Below are positions 34,522 through 42,622 of a stretch of 64,000 bases of DNA, in pieces. Source of the stretch: Ignavibacteriota bacterium (GTDB lineage Bacteria > Bacteroidota > Ignavibacteria > UBA10030 > SZUA-254). Where the stretch lies: positions 62,001-126,000 of the forward strand of contig JACREZ010000006.1 of assembly GCA_016212665.1 (NCBI GenBank). Reading direction: 5' to 3'. The position numbers and the translations under genes are program-made. The notes under the pieces were generated by a model, which saw nothing but the letters and a program-made list of their open reading frames with translations, ran no database searches and was not told the DNA's origin. Position 1 is the stretch's first letter, and each line of letters opens with the position of its first letter.

Positions 34522-35634
34522 TTAGGAATTATAATAATTGACCGGGTTGACGTTCGTCTTTGATATCGTCACCGGTAGTTGTTCGTTTCGTGTAAAACTT
34601 TTTTCTTTCAAATAAGCGGCAAGCGATTCTAATATCGGAGCCTCGGTTTCGTAATGTCCCGCATCAATCAAAGCAATCCGTTCTTCTGCTTCCTGAAATG
34701 TATGATACTTCACATCTGCGGTTACATACGCATCGGCGCCGGCGGCAATTGCACTAGAGACGAGTTGCGAACCGCTTCCACCGCATACGGCAACCCGCCG
34801 TATTATTGATTGTAAGTTTCCTGAATATCGTAATGCAGGAACATCTAATTCTTTCTGAACATGTTGCAGAAACTTTTCCAGCCTGAAAGGAACCTTTACA
34901 TCTCCAATCGCGCCTGTTCCAAAATATCGTGTCTCATTTTCAAGTGCATGAACATCATACGCGACTTCCTCATACGGATGCGTTGCTTTCATAGCCCGTA
35001 TCACCGATGCCACGTTCCAAGAATACGCTACCATTTCTACACGTAGTTCTTCAACACGTTCAGTTTTCCCCGTAGAACCGATAAACGGCTTCGACCCGTC
35101 AAGCCCTCGAAATGTTCCTGTCCCCTGTATCTGAAAAGAACAAGAATCATAATTTCCAATAGCGCCGGCGCCAGCATCCGACATCGCCCGAAAAACAGGC
35201 TCAACATGAGTTGCCGGAACGAACACCGTTATTTTTTTCAACACATCGTTCTGTGGAACTAATACCCTGATGTTTTCCAGTCCCAGTCGTTTCGCAAGCG
35301 CAATGCTTACACCGTTACTTGTAAAATCTAAATTTGTATGAACGGAAATGAGTGCAATATCTGCTTTCGCCAGCATCAGAACCAATTTTGAAGTTCGGTG
35401 TTCCGGTGTCAGGGATGTAAGGGGAGTAAAAATTAGCGGGTGATGACTGATAATAAGATTTGCCTGTTTCTTCTTCGCCTCGGCAATTACTTTTTCTGTG
35501 ACATCGAGTGTAAGAAGAATTTTCTTCACTTCCTGTTTCGGAGAACCAACTTGCAAGCCTACATTATCCCCTTGCCAGCATAATTCTTTTGGCGCCCGAT
35601 GTTCAAGTATTTGGTGGATTTCGCGTACTGTCAT
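34522..35634 (-). CDS. Nif3-like dinuclear-metal protein (GTP cyclohydrolase I type 2 / YqfO)
   Basis: A 370-residue member of the NIF3 family. Metal ligands are in ANLIISHHPLIF, VHTNLDF and the C-terminal GHYETE. The central CutA-like insertion (about 130-240) is the one found in the longer YqfO forms. Biochemical function is unresolved for the family. It overlaps closely (11 bp gap) with the zinc-ribbon gene and probably forms an operon with it. Confidence 0.9.
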   Translation of the reverse strand: MTVREIHQILEHRAPKELCWQGDNVGLQVGSPKQEVKKILLTLDVTEKVIAEAKKKQANLIISHHPLIFTPLTSLTPEHRTSKLVLMLAKADIALISVHTNLDFTSNGVSIALAKRLGLENIRVLVPQNDVLKKITVFVPATHVEPVFRAMSDAGAGAIGNYDSCSFQIQGTGTFRGLDGSKPFIGSTGKTERVEELRVEMVAYSWNVASVIRAMKATHPYEEVAYDVHALENETRYFGTGAIGDVKVPFRLEKFLQHVQKELDVPALRYSGNLQSIIRRVAVCGGSGSQLVSSAIAAGADAYVTADVKYHTFQEAEERIALIDAGHYETEAPILESLAAYLKEKSFTRNEQLPVTISKTNVNPVNYYNS

Positions 35635-35656
35635 GCCCTGTAGATAGAAAAAAAAT

Positions 35657-35675
35657 GTCCCGAAATTATCGGGAC
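35657..35675. repeat. GTCCCGA…TCGGGAC palindrome
   Basis: GTCCCGA-AATTA-TCGGGAC lies in the leader upstream of the nif3 gene. It is the same word type as the four hairpins in RNase P RNA, which points to a dispersed palindrome family. Confidence 0.65.
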
Positions 35676-35843
35676 GTACTTTAAAACCTTACTATTCACC
35701 CACTTCACCTTTAATCGTTTTTCGGACACCAACCATGAGAACGATGAAGTGAGTTGATATTTTCATACAGGCAAAATATAGAGAATCTTCAATAGATATG
35801 CAAAAGAACAAGGCATTGATGTACCGCAGGAAAAGAATACCGT

Positions 35844-36506
35844 TTACGGATTTTCGACTACATGACCTTCGATATTTACATCGCGCAACACCTTTAACCG
35901 TACTTCTAATTGTTGTACTTTCGCATTGAGTTTATCAATTAACGGTTGATTCATTTCCGGAAATTTTTGACGCTGTAAACTTGCCGTACTCATTTTTATG
36001 ATTGCTAACGGATTATTAAACTCATGACACATAGTCACCACAAGTTCACGAATCGCCTCTGCTTTCTTTAATGCAAGAAAATTCTGGTTTTCAATCTCTT
36101 CCCGTTGGCGTTTGATTTCCGCGCTTTCTAATACTTTCAAGATTGTTTTCGGAAGAGAAATCCCCATAGCAGAATCTTTGAGAAGATAATCTACTGCGCC
36201 GTATTTAAATGCTTCGACTGCCGTTCGATAATCCCTGCTTGACGTCAGAAAAATAATCGGTACGGTGATATTCTCTTCCCTGAACCGTTTGAGAATATCA
36301 ATGCCGGTATTTTCACCCAGTAAATAATCCATCAACACTAAATTGATGTTCGGATTCGCCTTCAACGTATTGAGGGCAGACTCTCCGTTACTTTCCGAAA
36401 GCACTTCGAACTGTTGCGCGTTGTACGACTCAAGCAAGTGTTTGATTAACACTCGAAAACTGCTGTCATCATCAACGACAAGGGCTGTTATTTTTCTTTC
36501 TTCCAT
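35844..36506 (-). CDS. Receiver domain fused to an orphan histidine-kinase DHp segment
   Basis: A 220-residue protein. Residues 1-125 form a complete receiver (acidic Asp12-14, phospho-acceptor Asp60 in LVLMDYLLG, Thr89, Lys110). A coiled linker leads to a HisKA-like H-box MCHEFNNPLAIIKMS with His161. The frame then stops at residue 220 without any ATP-binding (HATPase) domain. It may act as a phospho-relay protein between a separate kinase and another receiver. No partner kinase is next to it. Confidence 0.85.
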   Translation of the reverse strand: MEERKITALVVDDDSSFRVLIKHLLESYNAQQFEVLSESNGESALNTLKANPNINLVLMDYLLGENTGIDILKRFREENITVPIIFLTSSRDYRTAVEAFKYGAVDYLLKDSAMGISLPKTILKVLESAEIKRQREEIENQNFLALKKAEAIRELVVTMCHEFNNPLAIIKMSTASLQRQKFPEMNQPLIDKLNAKVQQLEVRLKVLRDVNIEGHVVENP

Positions 36507-36702
36507 TTCTTACTTTACGTGCCTAAGTATAGTGTAATTCTGGAAAAGTTGCAAGAGAAATCTGGAAAAAAATTGTGAAAAGTAACATTATTCACCATGC
36601 TTCAAATTTCTCATTTGATATCCTCGATTTTCCTGAAACTCAGTTGTCTTTCTCATTTTTCTTCTTTAATTTGACGCAAATTAATATCTACGATACAGAC
36701 AC

Positions 36703-37440
36703 TTGAACAATATTATTTTTCTCAATACAGTCGATTCAACGAACACGTATTTGAAATCCGTTATCAATGATGTGAACGAAGGAACAATTGTTCTCGCCGA
36801 AGAACAAACCGCCGGCAGGGGAAGATTCTCCCGCTCGTGGATTTCTCAAAAATACATGAACCTGACCTTCTCCCTCCTCTTGAAACCCAACTACGGCGCG
36901 GAGAAATTCGGTTTGCTTTCGCTTCTTTCAGGAATAGCGGTTGTCAGAGCAAGTAAATCGGTGACGGGATTGACGACAACCTGCAAGTGGCCCAACGATG
37001 TTCTCCTTGACGGGAAAAAAGTGTGCGGCATCCTTTCTGAACTTGTGAAAGACTCGAATGGAACATCGTGTGTGATTGTCGGAATCGGCATCAATGTCAA
37101 TCAAACGGAATTCCCGGAAGAACTGCAAACAACGGCTACATCGTTATCGCTTCATACGCACACAACAATTGACCGGCTTCATCTGCTTTCTGTCCTGTTT
37201 GAAGAATTGAAGAAAGGATATGAACAGTTTCAATCCGGAAATTATTCTGCCATCATACAGGATTGGAAAAAGAATAGCACAATGCTCGGACAACATATTT
37301 CCGTTCAACAAAACAACTCGACACTCACAGGCATTGCAACTGATATTGCTGATGATGGCGCGTTGGTCATTCGGACTGACAGTGGGTTGATGAAAGTTTA
37401 TGCGGGAGATGTAACAATTTCAAAGAAAGGTACACCATGA
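36703..37440 (+). CDS. birA: Biotin--[acetyl-CoA carboxylase] ligase
   Basis: A 245-residue biotin protein ligase without the N-terminal DNA-binding domain of E. coli BirA. Motifs are TVDSTNTYL, AGRGRFSRSW (adenylate-binding loop), CKWPNDVLLDGKK and VGIGINVNQ. The start is a TTG, as no ATG is available upstream of the first conserved motif. The stop overlaps coaX (ATGA), so the two cofactor genes are coupled. Confidence 0.93.
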   Translation: MNNIIFLNTVDSTNTYLKSVINDVNEGTIVLAEEQTAGRGRFSRSWISQKYMNLTFSLLLKPNYGAEKFGLLSLLSGIAVVRASKSVTGLTTTCKWPNDVLLDGKKVCGILSELVKDSNGTSCVIVGIGINVNQTEFPEELQTTATSLSLHTHTTIDRLHLLSVLFEELKKGYEQFQSGNYSAIIQDWKKNSTMLGQHISVQQNNSTLTGIATDIADDGALVIRTDSGLMKVYAGDVTISKKGTP

Positions 37441-38213
37441 TTTTTGTGCTGGATATTGGTAACTCGACCATCAAGTATGCGTTGTTCTCCGCTAAGGTAC
37501 TGGTGCATAAAATGGTTTTTGACACTTCACGGATAATTTCTAAACCAGAGGTAAATAATTCGATAACAGAATTCATTGATACGTGTGCAACGAACAATGT
37601 TACCATTGATGGGATTGCAATTGCTTCTGTCATCCCAAGTCTCACCAAACTCATTGTACCTCTTCTGACCAAAACATTCCGAACGCAACCGCTCGTCATT
37701 ACACCAACCCTCAATGTCGGCGTGATTATTAAGTATAACAATCCTGCTCTTTTAGGCGCAGATAGATTTTGTAATATCGTAGCCGCTATGGTAAAGTATA
37801 AACAAAAAACAATCGTCATTGATTGGGGAACTGCAACAAAATTCGAACTTGTGTCAACGACACAGGGATATCTCGGCGGAATAATTGCACCGGGGCTCGC
37901 CATGATGGCAGAAGGATTAAGCGAGAAAACCGCCCTTCTCCCGCTAATTAGATTAGAAAAGCCCCGCTCACTGTTGGGAAATGATACTGAAAGTTGTATG
38001 CAATCGGGAGTTGTCTTAGGAATGGTTGGGTTGAGCGTAGAACTTGCAAGACGCATTCGTATGGAATATTTAACGGTAAATAATATTATTACCACCGGCG
38101 GGTATGCCCCGTTGTTGACTCCTCTCTTTAACAAACATATCACCGCGATTCACGATCCGAATCTTGCGTTGGAAGGCGCTCGAATTATTTTTGAGCGGGT
38201 TCATTCACGGTAA
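37437..38213 (+). CDS. coaX: Type III pantothenate kinase
   Basis: A 258-residue ASKHA-fold kinase for the first step of CoA synthesis. It has VLDIGNSTIKYALF (phosphate-binding loop), NPALLGADRFCNIVAA and IDWGTATKFELV, the three signature blocks of the CoaX type. Length is typical. Confidence 0.95.
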   Translation: MIFVLDIGNSTIKYALFSAKVLVHKMVFDTSRIISKPEVNNSITEFIDTCATNNVTIDGIAIASVIPSLTKLIVPLLTKTFRTQPLVITPTLNVGVIIKYNNPALLGADRFCNIVAAMVKYKQKTIVIDWGTATKFELVSTTQGYLGGIIAPGLAMMAEGLSEKTALLPLIRLEKPRSLLGNDTESCMQSGVVLGMVGLSVELARRIRMEYLTVNNIITTGGYAPLLTPLFNKHITAIHDPNLALEGARIIFERVHSR

Positions 38214-38939
38214 TTATTCCTCCTTCACCATAAACCCTTCGCCGCGGATTGTGTAGATAATTCTCTTCGGATATCCTTTGTCGAGAATTTTCCGGAGATG
38301 CTTGATGTACGCGTCGATGATGTTTGATTCGGGAACAAAATCGTATCCCCACACATGTTTGGAAATATCAATGCGCGACATGACATGATTTTTATTCCGC
38401 ATTAAATATTCCAGCAGAAGAAATTCTTTTTCGGTAAGACGAATATTTTTGTTTGCTCTCCGCGCAATACGTGTAAATGTATCAAGTTCAACATCCGCCA
38501 CGCGGAGAATCGGTGAGAGGTCAATTTTATGACGGCGCAGCAACGCTTCAACCCGCGCATGAAGTTCAACAAACGCAAACGGCTTCATCATGAAATCATC
38601 GGCGCCTGCATGTAACGCCTCTACTCTATCTTCCACCATACTTTTTGAAGATAATACAAGAAGCATACAATCAATTTTGTGACGGCGTAAATCCCGGATA
38701 ATTGCCAAACCATCTTTTTTTGGTAACAAAATTCCAAGGATAACAATCGGATATTTTCTCGTGAGAGCGAGTTGGTATCCTTCTTCCCCGTCTTTTGAAA
38801 CATCAACAGAAAAACCGTGGGCGCTGAGACGACGCGCAATCGAATCAAGAAGATGTGAATCTTCCTGCACGACCAACACTTTCGTGCTGTGCGTGTGGTG
38901 CGAATGTTTTTCTGCTGGAGGTGGATTTCGTTTCGGCAT
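38214..38939 (-). CDS. OmpR-family response regulator with degenerate receiver
   Basis: A 241-residue regulator. The N-terminal receiver has the acidic pair Glu26-Asp27, Ser97/98 and Lys119. The phospho-acceptor position is Gly69 (YPIVILGILLPKKDG where the family has …LD…LP..DG). The C-terminal winged helix is intact (LTEKEFLLLEYLMRNK…IIYTIRGEGFMV). A His-rich start (KHSHHTHS) precedes the receiver. Loss of the Asp suggests a phosphorylation-independent or atypically controlled regulator. No kinase gene is adjacent. Confidence 0.9.
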   Translation of the reverse strand: MPKRNPPPAEKHSHHTHSTKVLVVQEDSHLLDSIARRLSAHGFSVDVSKDGEEGYQLALTRKYPIVILGILLPKKDGLAIIRDLRRHKIDCMLLVLSSKSMVEDRVEALHAGADDFMMKPFAFVELHARVEALLRRHKIDLSPILRVADVELDTFTRIARRANKNIRLTEKEFLLLEYLMRNKNHVMSRIDISKHVWGYDFVPESNIIDAYIKHLRKILDKGYPKRIIYTIRGEGFMVKEE

Positions 38940-39053
38940 TGTTAACTATTCGGGTTTTGACCCGCGCCAAAACTAAAAAATTTTTCTTAGAAGGTCAAGG
39001 AAAAAAAGGAAGATTTTTCTCTTTTTTTCTTCGATGTGATTTGAGATAAACTC

Positions 39054-40550
39054 TTAGTGTATGCCAAACATCTTCACAGATGCCTGTGCCACTTCAACCA
39101 ACGGAGTAAAGTAAATTCCCAATAAAACTGTCGGAATGAGCAAAATCATCAACATCGCAATCTGGAACGGGGAAAAATTGATAGGTTCTTTCGAGCCGGT
39201 GGATTCCCGGAGGAACATATTCCGCAGTACTTTTACATAGTAATAAAGCGAAACAACACTGTTGAGAACGCCAACGATGGCAAGCCAGAACCATTTTGCA
39301 TTGACAAGCGCGGCAAAGAGATATAACTTGCCAATGAATCCCGCTGTCGGCGGAATACCGGTTAATGAGAGAAGAAAAATTGTCAGCGCAATGCCAATCA
39401 ATGGAGTGCGATGACCGAGACCTTTGTAATCGTTCATGTCCTCGCTCCCGATTTTATCGGCAACGAGCATGATGGCATAAAAGGCTCCGAGGTTCATGAA
39501 GAGATAGATGACAAAGTAAATCATGATGGATGCGATGCCGTCACTGCTCATCACGACAACACCCATAAGCATATAGCCTGCGTGCGCGATGCTTGAGTAT
39601 GCAAGAAGTCGTTTAAGATTTGTCTGCCAGAGTGCAACAAGATTTCCGAGCGTCATCGTCAGCACGGAAAGAATTGCGACGAGTTTGTACCAATCAAATC
39701 CTTGCAATGCCTGCCATGTTCCGAGCGTAATGCTTCCGGTTGTTGCATCAAGGAATGCAACGGTGAAAAAGCGAATCATCATTGCAAAGCCCGCGGCTTT
39801 GGAAGCGACGGAAAGAAATGCAGTAATTGTAATCGGCGCGCCTTCGTACACATCTGGCGTCCAGAAGTGAAACGGTACTGCGGAAATTTTGTAACCGAAT
39901 CCGGCAAGCGTGAGAATTCCCGCAACGAAGAGAGCAACACTGCTCACTGTTCCGCCTTGCAATGCCTGATTAATTCCATACACATCAAGTGAACCGGTCA
40001 ATCCGTAAATCATCGAGATACCATACAACATCATCCCGGAAGAGAACGCACCATAAATGACATACTTGAGTGATGCTTCACTTGAATCATCCGCTTCTTT
40101 GGTAAAGCCGGAAAGAATATACGAACTGAGGCTTGTCAGTTCCAGTGCGAGATACATCATGATGAGATTGCTCGAACTCGCCATCAAAAACATTCCGAGC
40201 GTCATCGCAATCAACAAAGCATAGTATTCGCCAAGTCCACGTTTCGATTTCAGAAGTTCGCCCGATTGGAACGAAAAGAGTGTGATGAATAAACTGCTTC
40301 CGAGAATGATGAACTTGAAAAATGCGGCAAATCCATCGAGAGCGTACATGTTATGGAAGGTCGATGCCTCGCCCAAACAGGATTGTTTCACCAAGAACAA
40401 CGCAGTGATTGCAAGTCCGCAAAATGAAAATCCTCCGACGAGCGTTCCTTTTTTATCAAACAGAGTAACAAGCAACGCAACGCAGAACGTAACAGTGAGA
40501 GCAGTTTCCGCCTGAAATAATTTCGCGCTTTCGATAATTTGCTGAAGCAT
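39054..40550 (-). CDS. nuoN: NADH-quinone oxidoreductase subunit N
   Basis: A 498-residue antiporter-like membrane subunit with about 14 transmembrane segments. The family blocks LLAYSSIAHAGYMLMG and LTGIPPTAGFIGKLYLF are visible. It ends nuo locus 2 and its predicted role is proton translocation. Confidence 0.95.
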   Translation of the reverse strand: MLQQIIESAKLFQAETALTVTFCVALLVTLFDKKGTLVGGFSFCGLAITALFLVKQSCLGEASTFHNMYALDGFAAFFKFIILGSSLFITLFSFQSGELLKSKRGLGEYYALLIAMTLGMFLMASSSNLIMMYLALELTSLSSYILSGFTKEADDSSEASLKYVIYGAFSSGMMLYGISMIYGLTGSLDVYGINQALQGGTVSSVALFVAGILTLAGFGYKISAVPFHFWTPDVYEGAPITITAFLSVASKAAGFAMMIRFFTVAFLDATTGSITLGTWQALQGFDWYKLVAILSVLTMTLGNLVALWQTNLKRLLAYSSIAHAGYMLMGVVVMSSDGIASIMIYFVIYLFMNLGAFYAIMLVADKIGSEDMNDYKGLGHRTPLIGIALTIFLLSLTGIPPTAGFIGKLYLFAALVNAKWFWLAIVGVLNSVVSLYYYVKVLRNMFLRESTGSKEPINFSPFQIAMLMILLIPTVLLGIYFTPLVEVAQASVKMFGIH

Positions 40551-40585
40551 GTATCAATTAAAAATTCAAAATGAAAAATTAAAAA

Positions 40586-42190
40586 TTATTGTCCGAGCAT
40601 TGTCATGGTCGCTCCTCTATTGATAACATCAACGAGAGCGTTCACTGACGTGGACATTAAGTTTATCATCGGAGCAGGATAGATACCAAGGAAGATGACG
40701 ATGATTGCAAGCGGAATCAACGTGAATAATTCGCGCCCGTTAATATCGGGAAGCGTTTTCCATTTTTCCGGTATCGAACCGAGGAACAAGCGTTGTAATG
40801 TCCAGAGCATATACGCCGCGGTGAGAACAATTCCGACGGTCGAGATGATGGTAATCGTTCTGATTGATTCAGATTGAAATGCGCCGAGGAACGCAAATGC
40901 TTCGCTGATGAATCCGCTCAATCCAGGAAGTCCAAGTGCGGCAAAGAATGCAATCACCATTATACCGGAGTATTTTGGCATCTGATTCATCAAGCCGCCG
41001 AACTCATTCAAGCCGCGTGTATGCGCACGGTCGTAGAGAACGCCAACAATCAAGAAGAGCATCGCGGTAATCGTTCCGTGATTAAACATTTGCATCACTC
41101 CGCCAATAACGCCTTGCGTATTCAACGCCGCCATGCCGAGAATAACAATTCCCATGTGACTGATACTTGAATAGGCAATCAATTTTTTGAAATCTTCCTG
41201 CGCCATTGCGCAGAGCGCTCCATACACAATGTTAATGAATCCGAGAATCGCCAACGGTATTTGGAAGTATAATGCAGCGTCAGGAAAAATCGGGAAACTG
41301 ATTCGAAGAATTCCGTACGTTCCCATCTTCAACAATACGCCTGCAAGAATAACACTGATAGCAGTCGGCGCTTCGACGTGCGCATCGGGCAACCAAGTAT
41401 GGAACGGGAAAATGGGGACTTTGATTGCAAAACCGATGAACAACGCTACATAGGCGAGATACCGCGCAAACGTTCCAGCGCCTGCAAGAATTGAACCCGG
41501 TTCGAAATTGGCAGGATTCATCATTGCGAGCATGTTAAAGGTGTGAATCTTTTCGCCGGTTGCAGGGTCAATCATAGTGACACTGAAGAAGAGCGCCAAC
41601 ATTGCGAGCAACATCAACACGCTACCGAATAATGTATAAAGGAAAAACTTTATCGCCGCATATTCCCTCCTCGGTCCGCCCCAGACACCAATGAGGAAGT
41701 ACATCGGGAGAAGCATGATTTCCCAGAAAATGTAGAAGAGAAAGAAATCGAGCGACACAAACACGCCCATCATTCCTGTATCGAGGAGAAGCAAGAGCGC
41801 CATGTACCCTTTCACCGATTTTTCTATTCCCCACGAGGCAAACACAGCGACGAATGAAATGAGCGCCGTGAGTATCACCATCAACACGCTAATGCCATCA
41901 ATGCCGAGAAAATAATCAATGCTTACCCGACCAAACCATGAAACAGATTGAATGTCTATCCAATTTGCTTTCTCGACAAATTGAAATCCTTCCGGCGTAT
42001 TGACACCCGCCATGCTTCGATTGAACGTCATGTAGATAACGACGGCAAGAAGCACTTGCAATCCCGCGGCGAACGCGGCTGTCCAACGCATTGCATTTTT
42101 CTGTTCCTTCGGGAGAAGCAAGATGATAATCATGCCGACGACCGGCAAGAATGTTATCCAAGAAAGAATTCCTAAACCAAGTATTTGCAT
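40586..42190 (-). CDS. nuoM: NADH-quinone oxidoreductase subunit M
   Basis: A 534-residue antiporter-like membrane subunit. Key lysine and glutamate regions are in FKKLIAYSSISHMGIV, LPDAHVEAPTAISVILAGVLLKMGTYG and FWEIMLLPMYFLIG. Normal length. It lies between the inserted retropepsin-like gene and nuoN on the same strand. Confidence 0.96.
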   Translation of the reverse strand: MQILGLGILSWITFLPVVGMIIILLLPKEQKNAMRWTAAFAAGLQVLLAVVIYMTFNRSMAGVNTPEGFQFVEKANWIDIQSVSWFGRVSIDYFLGIDGISVLMVILTALISFVAVFASWGIEKSVKGYMALLLLLDTGMMGVFVSLDFFLFYIFWEIMLLPMYFLIGVWGGPRREYAAIKFFLYTLFGSVLMLLAMLALFFSVTMIDPATGEKIHTFNMLAMMNPANFEPGSILAGAGTFARYLAYVALFIGFAIKVPIFPFHTWLPDAHVEAPTAISVILAGVLLKMGTYGILRISFPIFPDAALYFQIPLAILGFINIVYGALCAMAQEDFKKLIAYSSISHMGIVILGMAALNTQGVIGGVMQMFNHGTITAMLFLIVGVLYDRAHTRGLNEFGGLMNQMPKYSGIMVIAFFAALGLPGLSGFISEAFAFLGAFQSESIRTITIISTVGIVLTAAYMLWTLQRLFLGSIPEKWKTLPDINGRELFTLIPLAIIVIFLGIYPAPMINLMSTSVNALVDVINRGATMTMLGQ

Positions 42191-42222
42191 GTTGACTTAT
42201 TTCCTGTTTGAATCAAAAATCA

Positions 42223-42621
42223 TTAACGAATACGCAGTGCCATCTTCAAAGCATTTTTTTGAATCAGCACTTTTCTATCTTTTAAGAGTAAATGTACATC
42301 ATAAATTTGCATGAAATCATGCCCGACAAGCACATCGTAATCGGGGTCAAGTGTTTCATCCGGAACTACGTAACAGAGGTGCGGGACCCAAAGATTGAGT
42401 AACTTGAACTCAACCTCAATCATATCGGTGGCTATAAAACTTCCGTTCCCGAAACCAAAAAACGCTCGCGGATGAGACAGTTCGCGTGTTCCGACGAGAT
42501 GCGACGCTATCGAATGTTTGACAAATGTCCGCGAAGAACCGGTATCGAAATAGCATCGAACATTTTTCGGTTTCTCCTCAGGATGAGAACGAATTTGATA
42601 TTTGATGATGATATCGCCCAT
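42223..42621 (-). CDS. Retropepsin-like aspartic protease domain protein inside the nuo operon
   Basis: A 132-residue soluble protein. Its N-terminal half has the retropepsin-type active-site motif CYFDTGSSRTFVKHSIA with Asp26-Thr27-Gly28. The second half has hydrophobic strands and DVLVGHDFMQIYDV, the 'LG.D.L' flap of such proteases. There is no signal peptide. It starts 1 nt after the nuoL stop and ends 32 bp before nuoM, so it is co-transcribed with complex I genes. A dimer would be needed for activity. A link to complex I is not known. Confidence 0.75.
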   Translation of the reverse strand: MGDIIIKYQIRSHPEEKPKNVRCYFDTGSSRTFVKHSIASHLVGTRELSHPRAFFGFGNGSFIATDMIEVEFKLLNLWVPHLCYVVPDETLDPDYDVLVGHDFMQIYDVHLLLKDRKVLIQKNALKMALRIR

Positions 42622-42622
42622 C

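Noticed and set aside
37367-38143. 258-residue minus-strand ORF opposite coaX
   Set aside because: Antisense shadow of the clear type III pantothenate kinase gene.
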